NCBI GenBank assembly: GCA_034359265.1
Contig: CP136897.1
Location: 36,753,501 to 36,817,500, forward strand
DNA: 64,000 nucleotides
DNA from: Canna indica
Taxonomy: Eukaryota; Streptophyta; Magnoliopsida; Zingiberales; Cannaceae
Direction: 5' to 3'
Shown here in pieces: positions 33,794-45,321 of the stretch (position 1 is the stretch's first letter; the number at the start of each line of letters is the position of its first letter). The notes under the pieces were generated by a model. The model saw only the letters and a list, made by a program, of their open reading frames with translations, had not been told where the DNA came from and searched no databases. The position numbers were made by a program, and so were the translations under genes.

Positions 33794-34159
33794 TTTTTTT
33801 ACTACCTATTTGATTGCATGACTAGATCATTTTTTTTACCAATCTTCCTAACCAAACGTTAAGGACGGACGACGTCGTCGCCATAAATCTTGGCTGTCGA
33901 TAACCCGCGCGGGGCCCGCCGCAACCTCTACGGCCGGCTCGATCGACCAACCGACACGAAAAATTAAAATTTGTAAATAAATAGGAAAAATAACATTTCA
34001 ATTATTATTTTTCGTTTAAAACGGGCGTAACTCCGTGCATTATTGTCCGATTTCAGCTTTTCACGTGGCGCTGAAACGTGCGCGAAGATACGAAGAAAAT
34101 GACCCCGAGTTGTCCCTCGGACGCTCACCCTTATTAGCCGACGATCAGAAGTGCATGAC

Positions 34160-34278
34160 GGGTGCGATCATACTAGCACTAACGCACCGGATCCCATCAG
34201 AACTTTGAACTTAAGTGTGCTTGCGCGAGAGTGGTACTAGGATGGGTGACCCCTTGGGAAGTCCTCGTGTTGCACCTT
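34160..34278 (+). rRNA. 5S: 5S rRNA #78
   Basis: Full length. Variants C15T, C46T, C47T, G51C, C57T, G65C, A74G, T95. Ancestor-like form of #107, without its 3-nt deletion. Confidence 0.94.
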
Positions 34279-34644
34279 TTTTTTTACTACCTATTTGATT
34301 GCACGACGAGATCATTTTTTTTACCACTCTTTCTAACCTAACGTTAAGGACGGATGATGTCATCGACATAAAATTTGGTTGTCGATCGCCCGCGCGGGGC
34401 CCGCCGCAACCTCTACGGCCGGCTCGATCGACCAACCGACCCGAAAAATTATAATTTGTAAATAAATAAGAAAAATAACATTTCAATTATTATTTTTCGT
34501 TTAAAACGGGCGTAACACCGTGCATTATTGTCCGATTTCAGCTTTTCACGTGGCGCTGAAAGGCGCGCGAAGAGACGAAGAAAATGACCCCGAGCTTTCC
34601 CTCGGACGCTGACCCTTATTAGCCGACGATCAGAATTGCAAGAC

Positions 34645-34763
34645 GGGTGCGATCATACCAGAACTAACGCACCGGATCCCATCAAAACTTCGAACTTAAG
34701 CGTGCTTGATCGAGAGTAGTACTAGGATGGGTGACCCCCTGGGAAGTCCTTGTGTTGCACCGA
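34645..34763 (+). rRNA. 5S: 5S rRNA #79
   Basis: Full length. As #73 (G41A, C46T, G51C, G65A, G66T, C107T, GA at the end) plus C18A. Starts a second round of the local unit order, 2,917 bp after #73. Confidence 0.94.
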
Positions 34764-35132
34764 TTTTTTTACTACCTATTTGATTGCACGACGAGATCAT
34801 TTTTTTTACTACCAATCTTTCTAACCAATCGTTAAGGACGGACGACGTCGTCGCCATAAAATTTGGCTGTCCGTCGCCCGCGCGGGGCCTGCCGCAACCT
34901 CTACGGCCGGCTCGATCGACCAACCGACCCGAAAAATTAAAATTTGTAAATAAATAAGAAAAATGACATTTCAATTATTATTTTTCGTTTAAAACGGGCG
35001 TAACTCCGTGCATTGTTGTCCGATTCCAGCTTTTCACGTGGCGCTGAAACGCGCGCGAAGAGACGAAGAAAATGACCCCGAGTTGTCCCTCGGACGCTCA
35101 CCCTTATTAGCCGACGATCAGAAGTGCATGAC

Positions 35133-35251
35133 GGGTGCGATCATACTAGCACTAACGCACCGGATCCCATTAGAACTCCGAAGTTAAGCGTGCTTGCGCG
35201 AGAGTGGTACTAGGATGGGTGACCCCTTCGGAAGTCCTCGTGTTGCACCTT
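35133..35251 (+). rRNA. 5S: 5S rRNA #80
   Basis: Full length. Same variants as #74 (C15T, C39T, G65C, A74G, T95, G97C). Confidence 0.95.
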
Positions 35252-35617
35252 TTTTTTTACTACCTATTTGATTGCTCGACGAGATCATTTTTTTTACCAA
35301 TCTTTCTAACCAAACGTTAAGGACGGACGACGTCGTCGCCATAAAATTTGGCTGTCGATCGCCCGCGCGGGGCCCGCCGCAACCTGTACAGCCGGCTCGA
35401 TCGACCAACCGACCCAAAAAATTAAAAATTGTAAATAAATAAGAAAAATGACATTTCAATTATTATTTTTCGTTTAAAACGGGCGTAACTCCGTGCATTA
35501 TTGTCCGATTCCAGCTTTTCACGTGGCGCTGAAACGCGCGCGAAGAGACGAAGAAAATGACCCCGAGTTGTCCCTCGGACGCTCACCCTTATTAGCCGAC
35601 GATCAGAAGTGCATGAC

Positions 35618-35736
35618 GGGTGCGATCATACTAGCACTAACGCACCGGATCCCATCAGAACTCCGAAGTTAAGCGTGCTTGCGCGAGAGTGGTACTAGGA
35701 TGGGTGACCCCTTCGGAAGTCCTCGTGTTGTACCTT
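35618..35736 (+). rRNA. 5S: 5S rRNA #81
   Basis: Full length. As #75 plus C114T. The right edge of the first 8.3-kb copy lies in its spacer, near 35970. Confidence 0.95.
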
Positions 35737-36101
35737 TTTTTTTACTACCTATTTGATTGCACGACGAGATCTTTTTTTTTACCAATCTTTCTAACCAAAC
35801 GTTAAGGACGGACGACGTCGTCGCCATAAAATTTGGCTGTCGATCGCCCGCGCGGGGCCCGCCGCAACCTCTACGGCCGGCTCGATCGACCAACGGACCC
35901 GAAAAATTAAAATTTGTAAATAAATAAGAAAAATAATATTTCAATATTATTTTTCGTTTAAAACGGGCGTAACTCCGTGCATTATTGTCCGATTTCAGCT
36001 TTTCACGTGGCGCTGAAAGGCGCGCGAAGAGAGGAAGAAAATGACCCCGAGTTGTCCCTCGGACGCTCACCCTTATTAGCCGACGATCAGAAGTGCATCA
36101 C

Positions 36102-36220
36102 GGGTGCAATCATACTAGTACTAACGCACCGGATCCCATCAGAACTCCGAAGTGAAGCGGGCTTGCGCGAGAGTGGTACTAGGATGGGTGACCCCTTGGG
36201 AAGTCCTCGTGTTGCACTTT
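36102..36220 (+). rRNA. 5S: 5S rRNA #82
   Basis: Full length. Variants G7A, C15T, C18T, T53G, T59G, G65C, A74G, T95, C117T. Box A reads AGTGAAG. Confidence 0.93.
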
Positions 36221-36586
36221 TTTTTTTACTACCTATTTGATTGCACAACGAGATCATTTTTTTACCAATCTTTCTAACCAAACGTTAATGACGGACGACG
36301 TCGTCGCCATAAATCTTGGCTGTCGATCGTCCGCGCGGGGCGCGCCACAACCTCTACGGCAGCCTCGATCGAGCAACCGACCCGAAAAATTAAAATTTGT
36401 AAATAAATAAGAAAAATAACATTGCAATTATTATTTTTTGTTTAAAATATGCGTAACTCCGTGCATTATTGTTCAATTTCAGCTTTTCACGTGACGCTGA
36501 AAGGCGCGTGAAGAGATGAAGAAAATGACCCCCGAACTCTCCCTCGGACGCTCACCCTTATTAGCCGACGATCAGAAGTCAATGAC

Positions 36587-36705
36587 AGGTGCGATCATAT
36601 CAGCACTAACGCACCGGATTCCATCAGAACTTCGAAGTTAAGCGTGCTTGTGCGAGAATAGTACTAGGATGGGTAACCCCCTGGGAAGTCCTCGCGTTGC
36701 ACCTT
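36587..36705 (+). rRNA. 5S: 5S rRNA #83
   Basis: Full length. Variants G1A, C14T, C34T, C46T, G65T, G72A, G89A (box C GGGTAACC), T109C. Confidence 0.93.
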
Positions 36706-37072
36706 TTTTTTTACTACATATTTATTTGCACGACGAGATCGTTTTTTTTACCAATCTTTCTAACCAAACGTTAAGGACGGACGACGTCGTCAACATAAAA
36801 TTTGGCTGTCGATCGCCCGCGCGGGGCCCGCCGCAAACTCTATGGCCAGCTCCATCGACCAACCGACCCAAAAAATTAAAATTTGTAAATAAATAAGAAA
36901 AATAACATTTCAATTATTATTTTTCGTTTAAAACGGGCGTAACTCCGTGCATTATTGTCCGATTTCAGCTGTTCACGTGGCGCTGAAAGGCGAGCGAAGA
37001 GATGAAGAAAATGACCCCGAAACTCTCCCTCGGACTGTCACCCTTATTAGCCGACAATCAGAAGTGGATAAC

Positions 37073-37191
37073 GGTTGCGATCATACCAGCACTAACGCAT
37101 CGGATCCCATCAGAACTCCGAAGTTAAGCGTGCTTTGGCGATAGTAGTACTAGGATGGGTGACCCCTTGGGAAGTCCTCATGTTGCACTTT
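37073..37191 (+). rRNA. 5S: 5S rRNA #84
   Basis: Full length. Variants G3T, C28T, G64T, G70T, T95, G108A, C117T. T run broken by C (CTTTTTCTTTT). Confidence 0.94.
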
Positions 37192-37557
37192 TTCTTTTAC
37201 TACCTATTTGATTGCACGACGACATCATTTTTTTTACCAATCTTTCTAACCAAACGTTAAGGACGGACGACGTCGTCGCCATAAATCTTGGCTGTCGATC
37301 GCCCGCGCGGGGCCCGCCGCAACCTCTACGGCCGGCTCGATCTACCAACCGACCCGAAAAATTAAAATTTGTAAATAAATAAGAAAAATAACATTTCAAT
37401 TATAGTTTTTCGTTTAAAACGGGCGTAACTCCGTGCATTATTGTCCGATTTCAGCTTTTCACGTGGCGCTGAAAGGCGCGCGAAGAAACGAAGAAAATGA
37501 CCCCGAGCTGTCCCTCGGACGCTCACCCTTATTAGCCGACGATCAGAAGTGCATGAC

Positions 37558-37676
37558 GGGTGCGATCATACCAGCACTAACGCACCGGATCCGATCAGAA
37601 CTCCGAAGTTAAGTGTGCTTGGGCGAGAGTAGTATTAGGATGGGTGACCCCCTCGGAAGTCCTCGTGTTGCACCTT
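37558..37676 (+). rRNA. 5S: 5S rRNA #85
   Basis: Full length. Variants C36G, C57T, C78T, G97C. Uninterrupted relative of the MITE-carrying #128. Spacer has the 11-bp GC-block deletion. Confidence 0.95.
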
Positions 37677-38030
37677 TTTTTTTTAACCTATTTGATTGCA
37701 TGACGAGATCATTTTTTTTACCAATCTTTCTAACCAAACGTTAAGGACGGACAACGTCGTCGCCATAAAATTTGGCTGTCGATCGCCCGCCGCAACCTCT
37801 ACGGCCGGCTCGATCGACCAATCGACCCGAAAAATTAAAATTTGTAAATAAATAAGAAAAATAGCATTTCAATTATTATTTTTCATTTAAAACGGGCGTA
37901 ACTCCGTGCATTATTGTCCGATTTCAGCTTTTCACGTGGCGCTAAAAGGCGCAAGAAGAGACGAAGAAAATGACCCCGAGCTATCCCTCGAACGCTCACC
38001 CTTATTAGCCGAAGATCAGAAGTGCATGAC

Positions 38031-38149
38031 GGGTGCGATCATATCAGCACTAACGCACCGGATCCCATCAGAACTTCGTAATTAAGCGTGCTTGTGCGAG
38101 AGTAGTACTAGGATGGGTGACCCCCTGGGAAGTCCTCGCATTGCACCTT
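38031..38149 (+). rRNA. 5S: 5S rRNA #86
   Basis: Full length. Variants C14T, C46T, A49T, G51A, G65T, T109C, G110A. First unit of the 1,421-bp higher-order repeat. Confidence 0.94.
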
Positions 38150-38516
38150 TTTTTTTACTACCTATTTGATTGCACGACGAGATCATTTTTTTTACCAATC
38201 TTTCTAACCAAACGTTAAGGACAGACGACGTCGCCGCCATAAAATTTGGCTGTCGATCGCCCGCGCGGGGCCCGCCGCAAACTCTACGGCCGGCTCCATC
38301 GACCAACCGACCCAAAAAATTAAAATTTGTAAATAAATAAGAAAAATAACATTTCAATTATTATTATTCGTTTAAAACGGGCGTAACTCCGTGCATTATT
38401 GTTCGATTTCAGCTGTTCACGTGGCGCTGAAAGGCGCGCGAAGAGATGAAGAAAATGACCCCCGAACTCTCCCTCGGACGCTCACCCTTATTAGCCGACG
38501 ATCAGAAGTGCATAAC

Positions 38517-38635
38517 GGTTGCGATCATACCAGCACTAACGCATCGAATCCCATCAGAACTAAGAAGTTAAGCGTGCTTGGGCGATACTAGTACTAGTAT
38601 GGGTGACCCCTTGGGAAGTCCTCATGTTGCACTTT
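38517..38635 (+). rRNA. 5S: 5S rRNA #87
   Basis: Full length. Variants G3T, C28T, G31A, C46A, C47A, G70T, G72C, G82T, T95, G108A, C117T. Intermediate element and box C (AGTATGGG) both altered. Spacer lacks about 24 bp of the GC block. Confidence 0.93.
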
Positions 38636-38978
38636 TTCTTTTACTACCTATTTGATTGCACGACGAGATCATTTTTTTTACCAATCTTTCTAACCAAACG
38701 TTAGGGACGGACGATGTTGTCGCCATAAATCTTGGCTGTCGATCGCCCGCGCGGGGCCCGATCGACCAACCGACCCTAAAAATTAAAATTTGTAAATAAA
38801 TAAGGAAAATAACATTTCAATTATTATTTTTCGTTTAAAACGGGCGTAACTCCGTGCATTATTGTCCGATTTCAGCTTTTCACGTGGCGCTGAAAGGCGC
38901 GCGAAGAGACGAAGAAAATGACCCCGAGCTATCCCACGGACGCTCACCCTTATTAGCCGACGATCAGAAGTGCATGAC

Positions 38979-39097
38979 GGGTGCGATCATGCCAGCACTA
39001 ACGCAACGGATCCGATCAGAACTCCGAATTTAAGCGTGCTTTGGCGAGAGTAGTACTAGGATGGGTGACCTCCTGGGAAGTCCTCATGTTGCACCTT
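38979..39097 (+). rRNA. 5S: 5S rRNA #88
   Basis: Full length. Variants A13G, C28A, C36G, G51T, G64T, C93T, G108A. C93T restores the GACCTCC common in other plants. Confidence 0.94.
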
Positions 39098-39451
39098 TTT
39101 TTTTTAACCTATTTGAGTGCATGACGAGCTCATTTTTTTTACCAATCTTTCAAACCAAACGTTAAGGACGGACGACGTCGTCGCCATAAAATTTGGCTGT
39201 CGATCGCCCGCCGCAACCTCTACGGCCGGCTCGATCGACCAATCGACCCAAAAAATTAAAATTTGTAAATAAATAAGAAAAATAGCATTTCAATTATTAT
39301 TTTTCATTTAAAACGGGCGTAACTCCGTGCATTATTGTTCGATTTCAGCTTTTCACGTGGCGCTAAAAGGCGCAAGAAGAGACGAAGAAAATGACCCCGA
39401 GCTATCCCTCGAACGCTCACCCTTATTAGCCGACGATCAGAAGTGCATGAC

Positions 39452-39570
39452 GGGTGCGATCATATCAGCACTAACGCACCGGATCCCATCAGAACTTCGA
39501 AATTAAGCGTGCTTGTGCGAGAGTAGTACTAGGATGGGTGACCCCCTGGGAAGTCCTCGCGTTGCACCTT
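39452..39570 (+). rRNA. 5S: 5S rRNA #89
   Basis: Full length. Variants C14T, C46T, G51A, G65T, T109C. Counterpart of #86, 1,421 bp on. Confidence 0.95.
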
Positions 39571-39937
39571 TTTTTTTACTACCTATTTGATTGCACGACG
39601 AGATCATTTTTTTTACCAATCTTTCTAACCAAACGTTAAGGACAGACGACGTCGCCGCCATAAAATTTGGCTGTCGATCGCCCGCGCGGGGCCCGCCGCA
39701 AACTCTACGGCCGGCTCCATCGACCAACCGACCCAAAAAATTAAAATTTGTAAATAAATAAGAAAAATAACATTTCAATTATTATTATTCGTTTAAAACG
39801 GGCGTAACTCCGTGCATTATTGTTCGATTTCAGCTGTTCACGTGGCGCTGAAAGGCGCGCGAAGAGATGAAGAAAATGACCCCCGAACTCTCCCTCGGAG
39901 GCTCACCCTTATTAGCGGACGATCAGAAGTGCATAAC

Positions 39938-40056
39938 GGTTGCGATCATACCAGCACTAACGCATCGAATCCCATCAGAACTCCGAAGTTAAGCGTGCTT
40001 GGGCGATACTAGTACTAGTATGGGTGACCCCTTGGGAAGTCCTCATGTTGCACTTT
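39938..40056 (+). rRNA. 5S: 5S rRNA #90
   Basis: Full length. Variants G3T, C28T, G31A, G70T, G72C, G82T, T95, G108A, C117T. Counterpart of #87. Confidence 0.94.
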
Positions 40057-40399
40057 TTCTTTTACTACCTATTTGATTGCACGACGAGATCATTTTTTTT
40101 ACCAATCTTTCTAACCAAACGTTAGGGGCGGACGACGTTGTCGCCATAAATCTTGGCTGTCGATCGCCCGCGCGGGGCCCGATCGACCAACCGACCCTAA
40201 AAATTAAAATTTGTAAATAAATAAGGAAAATAACATTTCAATTATTATTTTTCGTTTAAAACGGGCGTAACTCCGTGCATTATTGTCCGATTTCAGCTTT
40301 TCACGTGGCGCTGAAAGGCGCGCGAAGAGACGAAGAAAATGACCCCGAGCTATCCCACGGACGCTCACCCTTATTAGCCGACGATCAGAAGTGCATGAC

Positions 40400-40518
40400 G
40401 GGTGCGATCATGCCAGCACTAACGCAACGGATCCGATCAGAACTCCGAAGTTAAGCGTGCTTTGGCGAGAGTAGTACTAGGATGGGTGACCTCCTGGGAA
40501 GTCCTCATGTTGCACCTT
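40400..40518 (+). rRNA. 5S: 5S rRNA #91
   Basis: Full length. Variants A13G, C28A, C36G, G64T, C93T, G108A. Counterpart of #88. Confidence 0.95.
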
Positions 40519-40872
40519 TTTTTTTTAACCTATTTGAGTGCATGACGAGCTCATTTTTTTTACCAATCTTTCAAACCAAACGTTAAGGACGGACGACGTC
40601 GTCGCCATAAAATTTGGCTGTCGATCGCCCGCCGCAACCTCTACGGCCGGCTCGATCGACCAATCGACCCGAAAAATTAAAATTTGTAAATAAATAAGAA
40701 AAATAGCATTTCAATTATTATTTTTCATTTAAAACGGGCGTAACTCCGTGCATTATTGTCCGATTTCAGCTTTTCACGTGGCGCTAAAAGGCGCAAGAAG
40801 AGACGAAGAAAATGACCCCGAGCTATCCCTCGAACGCTCACCCTTATTAGCCGACGATCAGAAGTGCATGAC

Positions 40873-40991
40873 GGGTGCGATCATATCAGCACTAACGCAC
40901 CGGATCCCATCAGAACTTCGAAATTAAGCGTGCTTGTGCGAGAGTAGTACTAGTATGGGTGACCCCCTGGGAAGTCCTCACGTTGTACCTT
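40873..40991 (+). rRNA. 5S: 5S rRNA #92
   Basis: Full length. As #89 plus G82T (box C AGTATGGG), G108A, C114T. Confidence 0.94.
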
Positions 40992-41358
40992 TTTTTTTAC
41001 TACCTATTTGATTGCACGACGAGATCATTTTTTTTACCAATCTTTCTAACCAAACGTTAAGGACAGACGACGTCGCCGCCATAAAATTTGGCTGTCGATC
41101 GCCCGCGCGGGGCCCGCCGCAAACTCTACGGCCGGCTCCATCGACCAACCGACCCGAAAAATTAAAATTTGTAAATAAATAAGAAAAATAACATTTCAAT
41201 TATTATTATTCGTTTAAAACGGGCGTAACTCCGTGCATTATTGTTCGATTTCAGCTGTTCACGTGGCGCTGAAAGGCGCGCGAAGAGATGAAGAAAATGA
41301 CCCCCGAACTCTCCCTCGGACGCTCACCCTTATTAGCCGACGATCAGAAGTGCATAAC

Positions 41359-41477
41359 GGTTGCGATCATACCAGCACTAACGCATCGAATCCCATCAGA
41401 ACTCCGAAGTTAAGCGTGCTTGGGCGATACTAGTACTAGTATGGGTGACCCCTTGGGAAGTCCTCATGTTGCACTTT
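41359..41477 (+). rRNA. 5S: 5S rRNA #93
   Basis: Full length; same variants as #90. Its spacer switches family near 41581, the left edge of the second 8.3-kb copy. Confidence 0.94.
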
Positions 41478-41844
41478 TTCTTTTACTACCTATTTGATTG
41501 CACGACGAGATCATTTTTTTTACCAATCATTCTAACCAAACGTTAGGGACGGACGACGTTGTCGCCATAAATCTTGGCTGTCGATCGCCCGCGCGGGGCC
41601 TGCCGCAACCTTTACGGCGGGCTCGATCGACCAACCGACCCGAAAAATTAAAATTTGTAAATAAATAAGAAAAATAACATTTCAATTATTATTTTTCATT
41701 TAAAACGGGCGTAACTCCGTGCATTATTGTCCGATTTCAGCTTTTCACGTGGCGCTGAAAGGCGCGCAAAGAGACGAAGAAAATGACCCCTGAACTCTCC
41801 CTCGGAGGCTCACCCTTATTAGCCGACGATCAGAAGTGCATATC

Positions 41845-41963
41845 GGGTGTGATCATACCAGCACTAACGCACCGGATCCCATCAGAACTCCGAAGTTAAG
41901 GGTGCTTGGGCGAGAGTAGTACTAGGATGGGTGACCCCTTGGGAAGTCCTCGCGTTGCACCTT
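41845..41963 (+). rRNA. 5S: 5S rRNA #94
   Basis: Full length; same variants as #65 (C6T, C57G, T95, T109C). Confidence 0.95.
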
Positions 41964-42329
41964 TTTTTTTACTACCTATTTGATTGCACGACGAGATCAT
42001 TTTTTTTACCAATCTTTCTAACCAAACGTTATGGACGGACGACGTCGTCGCCATAAATCTTGGGTGTCGATCGCCCGCGCGGGGCCAGCCGCAACCTCTA
42101 CTGCCGGCTCGATCGACCAACCGACCCGAAGAATTAAAATTTGTAAATAAATAAGAAAAATAACATTTCAATTATTATTTTTCGTTTAAAACGGGCGTAA
42201 CTCCGTGCATTATTGTCCGATTTCAGCTTTTCACGTGGCGCTTAAAGGCGCGCGAACAGACGAAGAAAATGACCCTGAGCTGTCCCTCGGACGCTCACCC
42301 TTATTAGCCGACTATCAGAAGTGCATGAT

Positions 42330-42448
42330 GGGTGCGATCATAGCAGCACTAACGCACCGGATCCCATCAAAACTCCGAAGTTAAGCGTGCTTGGGCGAGA
42401 GTAGTACTAGGATTGGTGACCCCCTGGGAAGTCCTCGTGTTGCACCTT
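42330..42448 (+). rRNA. 5S: 5S rRNA #95
   Basis: Full length; same variants as #66 (C14G, G41A, G85T; T at -1). Confidence 0.95.
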
Positions 42449-42815
42449 TTTTTTTACTACCTATTTGATTGCACGACGAGATCATTTTTTTTACCAATAT
42501 TTCTAACCAAACGTTAAGGACGGACGACGTCGTCGCCATAAAATTTATCTGTCGATCGCCCGCGCGGGGCCCTACGCAACCTCTACGGCCGGCTCGATCG
42601 AACAACCGACCCGAAAAATTAAAATTTGTAAACAAATAAGAAAAATAACATTTCAATTGTTATTGCTCGTTTAAAACGGGCGTAACTCCGTGCATTATTG
42701 TCCTATTTTAGCTTTTCACGTGGCGCTGAAAGGCACGGGAAGAGACGAAGAAAATGACCCCCGAACTCTCCCTCGGACGCTCATCCTTATTAGCCGACGT
42801 TCAGAAGTGCATATC

Positions 42816-42934
42816 GAGTGCGATCATACCAGCACTAACGCACCGGATCCCATCAGAACTCCGAAGTTAAGCGTGCATGGGCGAGAGTAGTACTAGGATA
42901 TGTGACCCCTTGGGAAGTCCTCGTGTTGCTCCTT
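42816..42934 (+). rRNA. 5S: 5S rRNA #96
   Basis: Full length. Variants G2A, T62A, G85A, G86T, T95, A115T. Differs from its partner #67 at 48, 107 and 115. Confidence 0.94.
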
Positions 42935-43300
42935 TTTTTTTACTACCTATTTAATTGCACGACGACATCATTTTTTTTACCAATCTTTCTAACCAAACGT
43001 TAAGGACGGACGACATCGTCACCATAAAATTTGGCTATCGATCGCCCGCGCGGGGCCCGCCGCAACCTCTACGGCTGGCTCGATCGACCAATCGACCGGA
43101 AAAATTAAAATTTGTAAACAAATAAGATAAATAACATTTCAATTATTATTTTTCGTTTAAAACGGGCGTAACTCCGTGCATTATTGTCTGATTTTAGCTT
43201 TTCATGTGGCGCTGAAAGGCGCGCGAAGAGACGAAGAAAATGACCTTGAGTTGTCCCTCGGACGCTCACCCTTATTAGCCGACGATCAGAAGTGCATATC

Positions 43301-43419
43301 GGGTGCGATCATACCAGCACTAACGCACCTGATCCCATCAGTACTCCGAAGTTAAGCGTGCTTGGGCGAGAGTAGTACTAGGATGGGTGACCCCCTGGGA
43401 TGTCCTCGTGTTGCACCTT
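43301..43419 (+). rRNA. 5S: 5S rRNA #97
   Basis: Full length. Variants G30T, A42T, A101T. Partner of #68. Confidence 0.95.
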
Positions 43420-43756
43420 TTTTTTTACTACCTATTTAATTGCACGACGAGATCATTTTTTTTACCAATCTTTCTAACCAAACGTTAAGGACGGACGACA
43501 TCGTCGCCATAAAATTTGGCTATCGATCGCCCGCGCGGGGCCCGCCGCAACCTCTACGGCCGGCTCGATCGACCAATCGACCCGAAAAATTAAAATTTGT
43601 AAACAAATAAGATAAATAACATTTCAATTATTATTTTTCGTTTAAAACGGGCGTAACTCCGTGCATTATTGTCCGATTTTAGCTTTTCACGTGGCGCTGA
43701 AAGGCGCGCGAAGAGACGAAGAAAATGACCTTGAGTTGTCCCACGGACGCTCACCC

Positions 43757-43762
43757 TTATTA
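43757..43762 (+). promoter_or_regulatory. TATA-like element of a 5S unit (representative)
   Basis: TTATTA lies at -29 to -24 of the 5S gene at 43786, where plant 5S genes carry a TATA-like motif that assists Pol III initiation. It is present in most units. Some units carry TAATTA (before 15939, 24984) or ATATTA (before 33671, 47630, 50059) instead. Confidence 0.65.
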
Positions 43763-43834
43763 GCCGACGATCAGAAGTGCATATCGGGTGCGATCATACC
43801 AGCACTAACGCACCTGATCCCATCAGTACTCCGA

Positions 43835-43849
43835 AGTTAAGCGTGCTTG
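43835..43849 (+). promoter_or_regulatory. 5S internal promoter, box A (representative)
   Basis: AGTTAAGCGTGCTTG, RNA positions 50-64, matches the plant 5S box A. It is shown on the copy at 43786, the least divergent in the window. Clade-wide changes occur here: G51C, T53G, C57G and T62A. Confidence 0.8.
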
Positions 43850-43851
43850 GG

Positions 43852-43857
43852 CGAGAG
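43852..43857 (+). promoter_or_regulatory. 5S internal promoter, intermediate element (representative)
   Basis: CGAGAG at RNA positions 67-72 corresponds to the intermediate element of the 5S internal control region. It is altered to CGATAC in the 38517, 39938, 41359 and 52004 copies. Confidence 0.7.
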
Positions 43858-43864
43858 TAGTACT

Positions 43865-43877
43865 AGGATGGGTGACC
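43865..43877 (+). promoter_or_regulatory. 5S internal promoter, box C (representative)
   Basis: AGGATGGGTGACC at RNA positions 80-92 is box C, the main TFIIIA contact. It is the most frequently damaged promoter box in this window and the site of the MITE insertion at 58373. Confidence 0.8.
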
Positions 43878-43902
43878 CCCTGGGAAGTCCTCGTGTTGCA
43901 CC

Positions 43903-43911
43903 TTTTTTTTT
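43903..43911 (+). terminator. Pol III T-run terminator (representative)
   Basis: Nine T directly follow ACC of the 5S sequence; four or more T are enough for Pol III termination. A second run of eight T follows at 43941-43948 in this and nearly every unit and could act as a backup. Some units interrupt the first run (CTTGTTTTTTT, TTTTCTTT, GATTTTTTT), always leaving at least four T. Confidence 0.8.
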
Positions 43912-44270
43912 ACTACCTATTTGATTGCACGACGAGATCATTTTTTTTACCAATCTTTCTAACCAAACGTTAAGGACGTACGACGTCGTCGCCATAAAAT
44001 TTGGCTATCGATCGCCCGCGCGGGGCCCGCCGCATCCTCTACGGCCGGCTCGATCGACCAACCGACCCGAAAAATTAAAATTTGTAAACAAATAAGATAA
44101 ATAACATTTCAATTATTGTTTTTCGTTTAAAACGGGCGTACCTCCATGCATTATTGTCCGATTTTAGCTTTTCACGTGGCAATGAAAGGCGCGCGAAGAG
44201 ACGAAGAAAATGACCTTGAGTTGTCCCTCGGACGCTCACCCTTATTAGCCGACGATCAGAAGTGCATATC

Positions 44271-44389
44271 GGGTGCGATCATACCAGCACTAACGCACCG
44301 GATCCCATCAGTACTCCGAAGTTAAGCGTGCTTGGGCGAGAGTAGTACTAGGATGGGTGAACCCCTGGCAAGTCCTCGTGTTGCACCTT
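44271..44389 (+). rRNA. 5S: 5S rRNA #99
   Basis: Full length. Variants A42T, C91A, G99C. T run broken (CCTTTTTCTTAC). Partner of #69. Confidence 0.95.
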
Positions 44390-44755
44390 TTTCTTACTAC
44401 CTATTTGATTGCACGACGAGATCATTTTTTTTACCAATCTTTCTAACCAAACGTTAAGGACGGACGACGTCGTCGCCATAAATCTTGGCTGTCGATCGCC
44501 CGCGCGGGGCCCGCCGCAACCTCTACGGCCGGCTCGATCGACCGACCGACCCGAAAAATTAAAATTTGTAAATAAATAAGAAAAATAACATTTCAATTAT
44601 TATTTTTCGTTTAAAACGGGCATAACCCGGTGCATTGTTGTCCGATTTTAGCTTTTCACGTGGCGCTGAAAGGCGCGCGAAGAGACGAAGAAGATGACCC
44701 CCGAACTCTCCCTCGGACGCTCACCCTTATTAGACGACGATCAGAAGTGCATATT

Positions 44756-44874
44756 GAGTGCGATCATAGCAGCACTAATGCACCGGATCCCATCAGAACT
44801 TCGAAGTTAAGCGTTCTTGGGCGAGAGTAGTACTAGGATGGGTGACCCTCCCGGAAGTCCTCGTGTTGAACTTG
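44756..44874 (+). rRNA. 5S: 5S rRNA #100, divergent
   Basis: Full length; same ten variants as #70, and the same shortened 447-bp unit. Confidence 0.92.
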
Positions 44875-45202
44875 TTTTTTTACTACCTATTTGATTGCAC
44901 GACGAGATCATTTTTTTACCAATCTTTCTAACCAAACATTAAGGACGGACGACGTCGTCGCCATAAAATTTGGCTATCGATCGCCCGCCGCAACCTCTAC
45001 GTCCGGCTCGATCGACCAACCGACCCGAAAAATAACATTTCAATTATTATTTTTCGTTTAAAACGTGCGTAACTCCGTGTATTATTGTCCGATTTTAGCT
45101 TTTCACGTGGCGCTAAAAGTCGCGCGAAGAGACTAAGAAAATGACCCCCGAACTCTCCCTCGGATGCTCACCCTTATTAGCGGACGATCAGAAGTGCATA
45201 TC

Positions 45203-45321
45203 GGGTGCGATCATACCAGCACTAACGCACTGGATCCCATCAGAACTCCGAAGTTAAGCGTGCTTGGGCGAGAGTAGTACTAGGATGGGTGACCCCCTGG
45301 GATGTCCTCGCGTTGCACCTT
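45203..45321 (+). rRNA. 5S: 5S rRNA #101
   Basis: Full length; same variants as #71 (C29T, A101T, T109C). Confidence 0.95.

Larger units (their letters stand above)
27621..35970 (+). repeat. 8.3-kb segmental duplication, copy 1
   Basis: Unit types in this block recur in the same order at about 41581-49925, offset 13,960 bp at both ends (13,956-13,960) and 14,444 bp in the middle because each copy has one unit the other lacks. Edges are approximate. Confidence 0.88.
38031..39451 (+). repeat. 1,421-bp three-unit higher-order repeat, copy 1
   Basis: Units of 486, 462 and 473 bp (5S at 38031, 38517, 38979) repeat at 39452, 39938, 40400 and again at 40873, 41359, always 1,421 bp apart. Confidence 0.93.
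39452..40872 (+). repeat. 1,421-bp three-unit higher-order repeat, copy 2
   Basis: Second copy; a third, partial copy runs from 40873 to about 41580, where it meets the 8.3-kb duplication. Confidence 0.93.
43786..43904 (+). rRNA. 5S: 5S rRNA #98, least divergent copy
   Basis: Full length with only G30T and A42T relative to the window consensus; all three internal boxes, TTATTA, C at -1 and the nine-T run are intact. By promoter sequence it is among the best candidates for activity here. It is the extra unit of the second 8.3-kb copy. Confidence 0.96.
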
